From Styela clava (lineage: Eukaryota; Chordata; Ascidiacea; Stolidobranchia; Styelidae), in the NCBI RefSeq assembly GCF_964204865.1, contig NC_135256.1, positions 22,906,703-22,970,702 on the forward strand: a stretch of DNA of 64,000 nt, in the 5' to 3' direction. The first letter of the stretch is position 1. Each line of letters opens with the position of its first letter. Of this stretch, positions 34,047-45,574 are shown piece after piece. The notes beneath the pieces were generated by a model. It was not told the origin of the DNA and searched no databases. It saw only the letters and a program-made list of their open reading frames with translations. The translations under genes were made by a program, and so were the position numbers.

Positions 34047-35025
34047 AGAGGACTTGCACGGGTCACGTGACATTGTTACTGGACGGCAATAAAACAAAAA
34101 CGTCCATTTGGCTTCTGTCAGTTGCAAGTCGGATTATACGTTTGCGTTTTGTTTGGTTGTTGAAAATGGTTATTTCGTTGTTCTGTTGGCTGTACGTATA
34201 GTATAGACATTGTCGAAATGGACCTTCAGTAATATTCCACTGATTTCAAAAGATCCTGAACGTCGCGCAATGTGGATATCATCTATAGCCTATTGGCAGA
34301 ACTGCTTGGTGTCAAGTCCACAAGCCATCTTACTTGTGTTTCACTGTTTGCGGACAGCACTTCGTTGATGGTGAGTGATAGTGTGCCGTTATCAATTTCT
34401 TTAAATATTCACAAGCTCCCTCATTTCAATGGAAAGCAGATGACAAACTACTGTTATCAGTAGGCCTAGGCGTGGGCCTACTTGCAGTTGCAGACTTGAC
34501 TTGTGTAAGACAGTAAGGGATTAATAATCAATAATCAACTACTGTTATTAGTAGGTCTAGGCCTAGTTGCAGACTTGACTTGTGTAAGACAGTAAGGAAT
34601 TAATCTAATAATCAACTACTGTTATTAGTAGGCGTGGGCCTACTTGCAGTTGCAGACTTGACTTGTGTGAGACAGTAAGGAATTAATAATCAATTACTGT
34701 GAGGACGAGGTATTGTTTCCTGATTAGCAGGTAATCTATTACTAAGTGTGAAAGGTTGAATAGATAACTAAAGTTTAACACCACTGGTCATGCAAAAAAT
34801 AACCAGAATTCAATTTAATTCGCCATCTAGGAATACGCTCGCCACCGAATCTCTGATCACCCTGGTAGTTTCACAGGTTTCAATCTCATGCGGGGATAGT
34901 TATTTGCTAGAGGATTGCAGCTCCACTCCCACCGAGGGTGGTTCACATGACCGCTGATCGGTTACAACCATTCCCCACCATCCAAGTCCATGCTTCTGAA
35001 AACAAATAACTGGCTCCCCCCCCCC
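34047..35025 (+). repeat. Left arm of element 2 with THAP-like exon and local triplication
   Basis: At 34166 the start of the THAP-like exon; at 34253-34290 the frame reads KDPERRAMWISSIAY, and at 34345-34370 VCGQHFVDG, each in a different frame. A unit of about 85 bases (TACTGTTATTAGTAGGC to GACAGTAAGGAATTAAT) is present three times at 34447-34700, explaining why this arm is longer than the others. Confidence 0.65.
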
Positions 35026-35121
35026 CCCCCCCCCCATTGTCATTGGTAAAAAAGATATGCTACCCGGAATCAAATTCATTTACGACTAGTGGCTGTGGTG
35101 GGATATGGACATAAATTTCAC

Positions 35122-35472
35122 CCGGGCTGGGCATTTCGAATCGCCGCCATCTTGTTTTTATCTTTCCGCTAATGGTCGAGGTGAATTCCCCAATTTTTTT
35201 TTCATTGAAGTCATATTTTTTCAACGAAATTCTAACATATGACTATTTTCTGTAGTGAGTTATTGATAAAACGTGTTTGTTATTCTGTGTGAACGCTCAG
35301 TAATCTATCTGAGTGATTTATTCTATGTCTTCAGTAATTCATTTGTTGAGGGGACCAATTACTATGATAAAGTCGCTTACAATTTTATATTTTCAAGTAT
35401 TCGATATTCGATTCGAAAAAATTATTCGATTCGATTCTGAAATCACAAGGTATTCGAAAATGCCCAGCCCTA
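35122..35472. mobile_element. Short hAT-type element inside element 2
   Basis: It starts CCGGGCTGGGCATTTCG and ends CGAAAATGCCCAGCCCTA, with the 8-bp target duplication AATTTCAC at 35114-35121 and 35473-35480. Element 1 has the uninterrupted site at 21570-21580. Its ATTCGA-rich end resembles the hAT at 49758-51178. Confidence 0.88.
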
Positions 35473-35499
35473 AATTTCACACTCCTTGATCGTTAGATT

Positions 35500-35800
35500 T
35501 TATGAAAACTCTTATCTGTATCCATTATATTACAGATATGGGTGCGACCATGGAATAGATTGATGGCAAAGTATAAGTTGCAACAAGACCACAGTGGCAC
35601 AAGACCTCAGCTTGCGTGACTTGATAATACATCCTCAGTATCCATTTATTGATGCTTATCGTAATGACAAAGTAACTTGTCATTACTGTGGATTGGTGGA
35701 GATAAAGTGTCCATTGTGCTTTAACGAAATCATCTTCAAGACACCCTATCAAGAAAAAAAAATTGTTTCGGTGGGTCTGGTCGTGAAGGTTTCAGTCTAA
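35500..35800 (+). pseudogene. YqaJ-type nuclease domain fragment, copy 2
   Basis: Same region as 21583-21879: LRDLIIHPQYPFIDAYRND and VTCHYCGLVEIKCPLCF. It has an extra stop in the N-terminal segment (GATTGATGG where copy 1 has GATGGATGG) and a changed C-terminus (KTPYQEKKIVSVG). The E-x-K motif persists. Confidence 0.65.
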
Positions 35801-37077
35801 CGTTGGACACCGATACTACAACCAGATAGAAACTTGAGCGAGGCGTAATATTGCGACTTTGTGATCTGAAAGAAAATTCTGATGGGTAGCCAGCTAGCCG
35901 CAACCTTTTTTTTAAAGAATATTATGAGATACGACTTAAGAGTCTAAACTTTTATTTGAGAGGGGTGTAACCCAAGCTAATTTGCAAATAGTATTCATGG
36001 TACCAAATGTATCACACACTTTACAGTAATTATAAATTATATTTGAAAAATAAAGCACATCAAATGTATTTTTAAAAAACAATTGGTTTTATCTGCAGAT
36101 ACTAGGTTGATATTGAGATTGACCATTTCAATGCTAAATTTTCTTTAGTCAAAAGGCACACTTGATTCGCAAAAATTTGTGAATGCGCACAGTACACCAA
36201 TTTGTCTAATGTTTTGATTCCATAGGCAGGAGGTTGTGGATCGGTGCTGCTCAGGATGGGATTTTTTTGCCTCTAAATGCATATTACGTGTATTTTCACA
36301 TGAATCCATCGTGCTCAGATTCGACTGTTTTCAAGGTCTGAAGGCTCCAACAGCCTTATTTTATGGGTACACAAGAGAATTTTCAGTGTGGCATGCATGG
36401 GTCAGTTGGAGTCACTAACCTCAAGATATCTATAAGCAAGGATAAGATAACCTGGAAGTAACATTCCATAATTTAGAGTAAAAAATGTATCTGCCTCCAC
36501 AGCCCTTTCAAATGGAAGATATGATGCCTCGGGGGTAATTTCTATCAAATATTTTACAGTATTATGGTTCTAGTGAAAAGGGGTGTAGGCGGCTTTTTTT
36601 CAAAGTGTGGTAGGTCTAGTCGAAAGACACATTAAATGTTTATGCTAACAACTGCGAATTAATATTGCAACGCATACAAGTTAACAGAATTTGTTGAAAT
36701 GGTTCTGCCTTTTTCCTTTCTTCAAAATCCTCCTTTTTCTAACTATTCTCTTCTTCTCTGGGGATGGCGAAAATTCAAATATCGATGGGACATGTAAGCA
36801 GCTGATAATGGGTTATCTTCCCTTTTTCCTGAAAATAAATTAAACACTAATCATCATTTGACAGTGCCAAGTTTGTGTATCAGATCACTAATAAATTACC
36901 TGCTAACTACCAAAACAATCAGACAACACCTTCTGACCATTAATGAAGATTTCTTTCAATTTAAAACGCAACTATGCCTACCAATGTGGGTAGTTTTTAG
37001 GATAGAATTTATCTGTGGTTGGGGACAGATTGCAAGGTGCAACATCGTACGATTACCATTCTATGTCGGGATTAGTT

Positions 37078-37857
37078 AGCCAGTTATTTGTTTTAGAAGC
37101 ATGGACTTGATGGTGGGGGATGTCGTAATCGACCAGCGGTCGTGTGAGCCACCCTTAGTGGGAGGAGAGCTGCAATCTCCTCGTCCCCTCGCACATAACT
37201 ATCCCCGCATGGGATTGGAACCTGTGAAACTCCCAGGGGGATCAGAGATGCGGTGGCGAGCGTATTCTCAGATAGAGAATTCTATTGAATTCTGGTTATT
37301 TTTTGCATTAGCACTGGCATTAAACTTTAGTTATATATTCAAATTTTCACACTTACTAATAGATTACCTGCTAACTAGGGAAACAATACCTTATGGCAAT
37401 TATTGATTAATACCTGACACGAGTCAAGTCTGCAAGTAGGCCTAAGCCTACCAATAACAGTAGTTTGTCATCTGCTTTCCATTGAAATGAGGGAGCTTAT
37501 GAATATTTAAAAAAATTGATAACGGCACATCATGACTCACCATCAACGAAATGCTGTCCGCAAACAGTGAAACACGAGTAAGATGGCTTCTGGACTTGAC
37601 ACCAAGCAGTCCTGTCAATAGATGATATCCACATTGCGCGACGTTCCGGATCTTTTGAAAACAGTGGAATATAGCTGAAGATCCAATTCGTTGTCTATAC
37701 TATACGTACAGCCAGCGGAACAATACGAAATAACCATTTTCAACAGCCAAACAAAACGGAAACGTATAATCCGACTTGCAACTGACAGGAGCCAAATGGA
37801 CGTTTTTGTTTTATTGCCGTCCAGCAACAAGGTCACGTGAACCGTGCAAGTCCTCTA
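37078..37857 (-). repeat. Right inverted arm of element 2 with THAP-like exon relic
   Basis: Inverted relative to 34047-35025, lacking its triplication. Minus-strand reading from 37738 gives MVISYCSAGCTYSIDNELDL, then the shared frame break. Confidence 0.7.
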
Positions 37858-37859
37858 TA

Positions 37860-38811
37860 GGCATGTATGTGTTTACATATATAAGTATAACAGTCACTTA
37901 GACAAAGTATTATTTGAAACAAAATGTGAATACCTCACAAAACAAATTGGACGGTTCCAGGAGAAATATTAATGCTTTTAATAAATGTGGCGGATTTTGC
38001 AGTAGCAAAAAAGTTATTGCTATTGATCACAAATCAATAATTTAAAAACACTCGACAAAATAATTCAAAATTTTTTGACACATCTAAAATTATAAATATA
38101 TATATGTTGAAGCCATGTTTAGATAATAGCAATAATAGGTATTTGATTTATGTAAAAAAAGTTGTTAGTGCCAGCCTGAAATCAAGCAAACTGGATTATC
38201 ATGGCAAACGTAAAAAACCTCTTATGTTGTAATATGCAGCTGGTGACTTCGTATACAATGACAGAGTGAGTCTGGGAAAAATTATTAAGATCAGTAGAAC
38301 CTAGTAGTATATATTTACGGTAGAACTCCATCATAAAACACTAATTAATTGAAGTCAAAATATGTGTTTTTAATTTATGTTTTTCATACTGACGTCACAA
38401 CTTCAGGGTGGTATCGCTCACCACATTTGTTTTTTTGCTAACAGTTTTAGTTACTCCACCAAAAATTTTCATTGATATGGTGTAAGCTAATTCTGATATT
38501 TGAGAAAAAGCATCACCCATCAGTCAATTTATATTCTTGCTTACTGCTTTGATCACACAGCATAAATCCTCACACTGCACTTTTTTTATGATTCTTTCCT
38601 TCCTGCAAATATACATATCTCTTATCAAAATTTACATTCCTTGACAAATCATTACTGTATTGGGTACCTAGAAGAACATTTACAACTTACTCTTTTTTAT
38701 GCTGAACAATCGTAGCAGAAAGCGGCTCTCTACTACATCTTCTCGTGGGAGCTTTTTTTAAAGTGAATTTAAAATCTCACTGTCAATGTGCTTTCGAGTG
38801 CTGGACCGGTC
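37860..38811. other. Intergenic DNA, nothing recognised
   Basis: AT-rich, no open frame over 60 codons that I can support, no inverted ends found. Confidence 0.5.
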
Positions 38812-38816
38812 CTAGT

Positions 38817-39631
38817 TGGTTTGAACATTTGACTGATTTATCTTGGTACTACTTACTTTTGGTGTGTTTACGTATGGTTCACTGCATCGCGATTATTGGC
38901 TGATTACTTGATTACTTCTTGTTATGGTTAACTGTCTAGAGCTTTAGTCTGTCTTTAGATCTGTTCTCATAAGCTTGTTAGTGACACATCAGACTTAACT
39001 ATCATTTATTCAAAATAGGGTTACATCCCACAGGGCAATGTAGTCGATGTGACACAAATGAAACTGTTTCCCATTTTATTTTATATTGTCCCAAGTATAA
39101 TAATTTACGATGCGAATTAAGACGTGAAGCAGCAAAAATGAATGTACCCTGGGAAATTATTTGTATTTTCAATGTTCCTAATTTGATTCCAATAATTATT
39201 AAATTTGCTATATCCACCAAACGAGAGTTGTAAACATGTTTTTATTGTATCATTCTGACTACTCCTTTTGAAAATTGGCGTAAAAGACCGAGTTGTCAAA
39301 GACGCCATTAAACCCTTTACCTTACCTTACCTTACCTGGTGCTATAGTCATTGGATATGAATAATCTATTTCTTAAGTTTCTTACATTGGGATAATCTGT
39401 TCTGACAAAGCCTCATTTAAATGTAAGTGAATTGGTATATTCTTGCTTTGTATTGTGCCTGATTGTCTGTACTCATTTTAATATTCATCTTTATTGTTTG
39501 TCAGGTCACTTTGTCTTACTGATAACTGGATTAAATCACTTTGGGAGAAATCTATTCGTTTCATTTCGGGATATTAGTTAAAGAGACATAGTAGGCAAGG
39601 GTGATTTGTCAATGGGCAGAAATCCAAAATA
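38817..39631 (+). repeat. 5' LTR of BEL element 2, with a LINE fragment inside
   Basis: It equals the 460-bp 3' LTR plus a 356-base insertion at 38981-39336 after AAGCTTGTTA. Apart from that the two LTRs look nearly identical over long stretches. Confidence 0.9.
38981..39336 (+). mobile_element. 5'-truncated non-LTR retrotransposon tail
   Basis: Frame 39000-39233 encodes a LINE ORF2 C-terminus: a Cys/His motif CSRCDTNETVSHFILYCP (C-x2-C-x7-H-x4-C) and ends FAISTKREL, stop 39231-39233. The tail is (TTACC)n at 39317-39336. This zinc motif is typical of I/R1-like LINE ends. It is absent from the 3' LTR, so it arrived after the BEL element. Confidence 0.85.
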
Positions 39632-39744
39632 GTGACATTTAATGATACTGCACCTACACCTACAAACTGGAGTCTGAATCGAGCAGTTCTTCTTCAACCT
39701 TTCGAGGATTCAGCAATACATCAAAGCAAGAATGCCAACTAACA

Positions 39745-41330
39745 ATGGCAGAATATTTTCAAGGTCAAAATTTCAAACAACTCAAGAGTAAAGTTTCCGG
39801 TACTCAAAGTAAATTTGGAAAGAATTTTAACACGATTTGAGCACTCTCTGGAAAGAAGAGATTTTGAAAAGGTCAAAATACTGTTTCATGATGCTAACGA
39901 TAAAATAGCATTTTTGGTCTGTCTAATTGATACTATGGAATTGGCTCTAATTGAAGAAGACAGTACTACACAAAGTGAGGAAAAACCCGTTATATCCAAA
40001 TTTAGTGAAGAAATTTTACGTGTGGAAAACAAGATTGCAATCGATTTTGAGAAATATGAAGACAAACTAGATATAAAGCCGGTGATATCATCTCTTGTAA
40101 CCACTCAAAACAATTATAATAATGATCCTCCTATGATTAAGTTATGTGGTATGGATCCGCCATGCTGGAACGGACAAAAAGTAGACTCTTATACCTGGAA
40201 AGAACGTTTTACACATATAATGCACCATGCTAGAATTACGGATGATTTAGTGCAAATTTCATGGCTTTTACGCAATGGTGCAATGCCAAACGATTATCAA
40301 ACAATGATATGTGACTGTAAATCAATTTCAAGTGTATGGGAACGCCTGGAAGAGCGTATTCCTAAATCAGTAGTTCAACGTGAAGTAATCAAGCAATACG
40401 AGCAAATAAAACCTTAATATAAGACCTCTCGTAATCCAGCGAACCTTAGGCGACTAGCTCACGAAATTTCTCTCTTCTGCCGACGTATGGAAGATCTTGG
40501 GTTAAAACAGGATGCAAACTCGGTTATTTCTGTCAATAGAGCATTAGAGTGTCTAGATGCAGACACTGCACTGCGATATAATAGTTCCAGCGAAGGTAAT
40601 CATAACTTGGAATTTATAACGAATTTTCTGAGATCTGAAGCTACAGCGTTGGAAATATCTGGTAACTTTATCAGTCAAACCGAGAATATGAGGTTTCGAC
40701 CGAGACAAAACCAGTCGCCAAGATCTAATTTCAATACGGTTAATCATGCTACAGACGAGAATGATAACATGGGTTCAGTTCAGCCACGTCAAAGGACAGT
40801 CACTTGTATTTTTGGATGTGGAATTCAGCACCGCCTTATAGACTGCAACAAATATCAAAACCTATCAATTCCTGAAAGAAAAAACTTTATAGCAGATGAT
40901 CGAAGATGTTTTATATGTCTAGGAACTCACTTTGCAAGAAATTGTGCAAGAACAACAGCCGATAGCTGTGTAAATTGTAACCAAAGACAGCATCATTGGT
41001 CATTATGTCCCGGAAAAGTACAGGGAAATTACAATACAATGAGAAATTCTGGTATGAACGACTCGAATTTGGAAAGTCAACATATTCACTCTAATGCAGC
41101 AGTATTCAACCAATCTCAGATGCATTCAAGACAATTGAGCGCTTTTAATTTGGATTATTCTCCATTACTTGTTGCAGAAGTGCAGGCGAGTGACAAAACA
41201 TGGATCAAGGCAAATTTGTTTCTTGACGGTGGCAGTAACCATTCTTTGGTAAGACCTAATTTTGTAAAATCATTGAAACAAAAGGCAATAGGTCATGGAA
41301 CAATCGGTTTGGTGTCGCAGGAGGAGCCAT
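39745..41330 (+). pseudogene. BEL element 2 gag and protease start
   Basis: Gag likely starts at the ATG at 39745 (MAEYFQGQNF), shifts frame near 39812-39830 and continues with LERILTRFEHSLERRDFEKV. A TAA at 40415-40417 interrupts it; the same frame resumes with RLAHEISLFCRRMEDLG. Zinc-knuckle-like Cys clusters lie at about 40805-40995 (CIFGCGIQHRLIDC, CFICLGTHFARNC, CVNCNQRQHHWSLC). The protease motif ANLFLDGGSNHSLV is at 41210-41255. A frameshift near 41315-41325 separates it from the following segment. Confidence 0.85.
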
Positions 41331-44262
41331 TCATGAAGAACCTTCTGAAGATTATAATTTAAAAATTAGACCTCTTTCACGAGACCAGATATTTGATATC
41401 AGAGTTACGGCTGTGAGAAAACCTTGTCACGATGTTACACCAATTCCGCCATCTATTTTTAAACAGTTTGAATATCTAAGAAGAATTCAGGATAAAATAC
41501 CAGTTGGGCAAAAAACAGTCGATGTTCTTGTTGGTAGAGATTATGCACCTTTAATTCAAACAATGCATTCATTACGTTCGCCAATTGATCCCGATAATCA
41601 TCCTTCAGCAGCTTTCACATCTCTTGGATGCTATCTATATGGAGGCATTATTCAAGCACCGCAACGATCTTTCAATCATGTAGCAAATATTAATAGTTTT
41701 TCATCATTAAAAAATGAAGAGTTGCGCAAGTTTTTCCATGGTGAGGTTCTTGGAGTGCAACCCACAACTTTGTGTGTTTGTTCTAACTCAGAAATTGCAG
41801 AATCAGCATTTATCAAACATGTAAAAGCGACAACCAATATTAGTGCTGATGGCCGAGTTTGTGTCAAAATGCCATGGAAACCTGGTTTCCCAGAAAAATT
41901 GCACAATAATTTTGAGAAGGCGTATGAACAAATGAAAAAACGGGAACAAGAATTGTCTGCTTCAACGAGGCGTAGTACGACGACTAACACCGGTTGAAAC
42001 GAAAACGGCTAAAGTTGAAAATGCGTGGTACCTCAATCATCGTATCGTAGAACGTCCGAATAAAACCTCAACAAAATTAAGAATAGTATTTGATTCTGCG
42101 TGTCCTTTTAAGGGCACATGTCTCAATGATGGTTTAGAGAAAGGCCCCAGCTTTGCGAATTCTTTGTTCAGATGTTTCATGGCATGGCGAGCTGATAGTG
42201 TGGCTATTGCTGGTGATATATCGAAAATGTTCAATCAAATTCAAATGGCAGAAGTCGATCAGAAATTTCATCGTTTCCTTTGGCGCTATGGTGATTCATC
42301 GTTGCAACCAACAATCTTTCAATGGCTTCGGGTTATGTTCGGAGATAAATCTAGTCCTGACTTGGCATGCTTTACAATTAAATTTTTAGCCGATAAATTT
42401 CGAAAAGATCATCCTCTTGGAGCTGTTGTATTGGACAAAGATACATACATTGATGATGTCAGTCATTCTGTTTCGAATCACATTCTTGCAAACAAGGTTA
42501 TCAATGATGTTGATCAAATACTTATTCGTGGAAAATTCTCTATAAAGATTTGGAACTCAAACCATTCTGAAGTAGATCAAAATCCTGGTGAAAAAGTTGT
42601 TGATGTACTTGGTCATTCCTGGAATAAAACTGATGACAGTTTCAGTTCAAAATTCAAAGACATTTCTTTCATGCAAACAGGATTTTCTAAAAGAAAAGCA
42701 TTAGCATGTGTAATGAAATTGTGGGACCCTCTGGGTTATTTACTCCCAGTCACAATGCAGTATAGAATAGATCTTCAAAAGATCTGGGCAGATGGATTTA
42801 GCTGGGACCAAACTTTGCCAGATGATGTGGTCAAATGCTGGTATAACAATGTTCAAGAAATGTCCAAGTTAGCTCAAGTTTCAACTCCAAGATGTCTGAA
42901 ACCTGAAAACACAACTGGACCTCCTCAACTGCACGCATTTTCAGACGGTGGAGATTTAGCCTATGGCACTTGTGTGTTCTTACGGTGGCCTACAACAGGT
43001 GGAGTTAAGCTAACATTCGTTGCAGCAAAGGGATTTGTGGCGCCACTCAAACACAAAAGTACTCCAAGAAAGGAGCTAATGGGAGCAATAGGCATGAGCA
43101 GATTGGTGCATGAAATAAGTAGAGCACTACCGTACAATATTGCATCCGAATATTTCTGGATAGACAGCAAAGTTGTTATTTATTGGTTGAACTCCCAATC
43201 TGGAAAATTCAAACCATTCGTTGCTTCAAGAGTACAAGAATTTCAAGATACACATAAGAATTTAACAAAAGAAGTCAAATGCATTCCAAGTCTTCTTAAT
43301 GCTGCAGATTGTTTAACAAAACCTATTTCCTGCGAGAAGCTTACAATTTGGCATGAAGGACCTGAATTTCTAAGGCAACCAATGGAATATTGGCCGAATG
43401 ATGATGACTTAAAATTAGATGAATTACGTCAAGAAATATTGGAAGAAAAACCACCAACTAAGTCAAAAGCATATCGCGGAAAAAGACAATTCAACGTCGT
43501 TAAAGCAGATTTGCCTTATCAAAATGATAATGATTTAGCGGATAATTTTTCTTCAAGGCAAGACTTGCTAAGAGCGACAGCTTGGATGAAGGGTGCATTT
43601 CAGCAAAAATCATTTGTCAATTTGGAATTTAAACCTGCCGATGTCGTACAATACATAGAGAAAGCAAAATTATGTATATTCAGAATTTGTCAAAAATCTA
43701 TGATTGATGAATTTGGGAAGGATGTCAAAACTCTATGGAAATTAAACTTGTTATTCGATTCTCACGGAATTCTTCGTATTGGTGGAAGACTGAATAGAAC
43801 TGATTTATATATGGAAATGAAGCATCCAGTCGTACTTCCGGGCAAACATTCCCTCGTTCGTCTTCTTGGAGTGTTCTATCATAAAAAGTTCTTACATCAA
43901 GGGTATCGAGTTATATTGGCAAATATGAAGAATGACGGTATTGTTCTTATTGGTGGAAGAATACTTTTAAAATCAATAGCATCAATGTGTATATTTTGCA
44001 GAATTCGTCGTAGAAAGTTGCTACAGCAAAGCATGGGAGAACTTCCTTCATTTCGAATGCAACCACAGATGGCACCATTCAATTCTGTAGCAATGGATTT
44101 TTTCGGATACTTGAAAGTAAAGCAATCTCGAAATGTAGTTATCAACGCGTCTGTTTTAATTATTACATGTGCAACCACTTGTTGTATTCATCTGGAACTG
44201 TGTCTGGCTCTGGATACTAATTCGTTCCTTCGGGCATGGAGACGATTTGTATCTATATATAA
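41331..44262 (+). pseudogene. BEL element 2 RT, RNase H and integrase start
   Basis: Segment 41331-41960 contains VDVLVGRDYAPL, the BEL linker before RT; the frame shifts near 41955 and continues from 41966 with VVRRLTPVETK. RT motifs: LRIVFDSACPFKG, VAIAGDISKMFNQIQ and the catalytic TYIDDVSHSV. RNase H: AFSDGGDLAYG, PRKELMGAIGM, YFWIDSKVVIYWL. Integrase zinc region near CIFCRIRRRKL and first Asp in VAMDFFGYLK. A frameshift near 44262 ends this segment. Confidence 0.88.
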
Positions 44263-45035
44263 GGGGAATTCATCCTGCATTTGTATTTTCCGACGGAGGT
44301 ACTACATTTCAAGCTAGTCAAGCGCCTATCAAGGAATAGATCGAGAAATGGAATTTTCAGTTGATTCAACATGAGATGGCAGAGAATCAAACGAAATTTG
44401 ATTGGAAATATAATGTGCCTTACGCGTCACATATGAATGGAGTAGTAGAATCGCTTATCAACTCGGTTCGCAAAGCACTCGATGCACCAGTGGTGAATTA
44501 CAGCAGGGCTCTTATGACCTACGAAGAATGGACAACTGTTCTCAACGAAATTACTTATATCATCAATAGTCGACCACTTTTCCCAGATGGAAACCCTTTG
44601 GAATATAATTGTATTACTGGCAATACTCTTTTACATCCATATGCAAAGCAGATAGTCCCTCAAACTACACAAGAAGAGAGATTCAATCCACGAGACATGC
44701 TAAAAGTGGCGGAAAACAGAGTTGAGGTGTTCTGGAAAACATGGATGAAACACATACCGCCTCAGCTATTACTTGCTAACAAATGGTTTCGAACAAGACG
44801 CAATCTTCAAGTTGGAGATTACGTATCAATTCTTCAACCTGGATTTAAAGGCGGAAGTGCACCCAGAGGTTTATGGAAAAAAGCACTGGTTCACAACATT
44901 ATGCCCAGTTCAGATGGCTTAGTGAGAAGTGTTACAATCAAAGACAGCGATGGGAATTTATACAATCGACCAATACATAAACTTTGTCTAATTGCGACCA
45001 AAGAAGAGCTACAATGTGAGTTGAAAGGCATCTAA
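44263..45035 (+). pseudogene. BEL element 2 integrase end
   Basis: It continues with FVFSDGGTTF (second catalytic Asp), hits a TAG at 44337-44339, and resumes in the same frame with HMNGVVESLINSVRKAL (catalytic Glu in the VVES segment) and a C-terminus ending RPIHKLCLIATKEE. BEL/Pao integrase usually reads GG-WER at the Glu; NGVVES is a diverged version. Confidence 0.85.
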
Positions 45036-45109
45036 TCTCATATCAGTTACTCCGAGTCAACAATGTTCAATATTTTCGTCTTTTTCATTGCATTCATAGA
45101 CTGGGGGGG

Positions 45110-45569
45110 TGGTTTGAACATTTGACTGATTTATCTTGGTACTACTTACTTTTGGTGTGTTTACGTATGGTTCACTGCATCGCGATTATTAGCTGATTAC
45201 TTGATTACTTCTTGTTATGGTTAACTGTCTAGAGCTTTAGTCTGTCTTTAGATCTGTTCTCATAAGCTTGTTAATGGTGCTATAGTCATTGGATATGAAT
45301 AATCTATTTCTTAAGTTTCTTACATTGGGATAATCTGTTCTGACAAAGCCTCATTTAAATGTAAGTGAATTGGTATATTCTTGCTTTGTATTGTGCCTGA
45401 TTGTCTGTACTCATTTTAATATTCATCTTTATTGTTTGTCAGATCACTTTGTCTTACTGATATCTGGATTAAATCACTTTGGGAGAAATCTATTCGTTTC
45501 ATTTCGGGATATTAGTTAAAGAGACATAGTAGGCAAGGGTGATTTGTCAATGGGCAGAAATCCAAAATA
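45110..45569 (+). repeat. 3' LTR of BEL element 2 (460 bp)
   Basis: Full LTR without the LINE insertion found in its partner; flanked on the right by CTAGT. Confidence 0.9.
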
Positions 45570-45574
45570 CTAGT

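Larger units (their letters stand above)
34047..37857. mobile_element. THAP/YqaJ long-inverted-repeat element 2 (3.8 kb)
   Basis: It begins TAGAGGACTTGCACGGGTCA and ends with the inverse, TA on each side. Arms are 34047-35025 and 37078-37857. The interior holds a YqaJ fragment (35500-35800), a hAT insertion (35122-35472) and a stretch homologous to 27611-28330 of element 1. It has no LINE, so GATATCTATAAGCAAGGATA at 36425 shows the pre-insertion sequence of element 1. No transposase frame. Which superfamily mobilises it is unknown to me. Confidence 0.75.
38817..45569 (+). mobile_element. BEL/Pao LTR retrotransposon 2, decayed
   Basis: LTRs 38817-39631 and 45110-45569 begin TGGTTTGAAC and end CCAAAATA; a perfect 5-bp target duplication CTAGT flanks them (38812-38816, 45570-45574). 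A G7 run at 45103-45109 ends just before the 3' LTR, as a purine tract. Gag-pol between them has about four frameshifts and two stops. It is a different family from the element at 12403-20187: protease and catalytic motifs differ (LDGGSN, YIDD) and the LTRs are unrelated. Confidence 0.93.
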
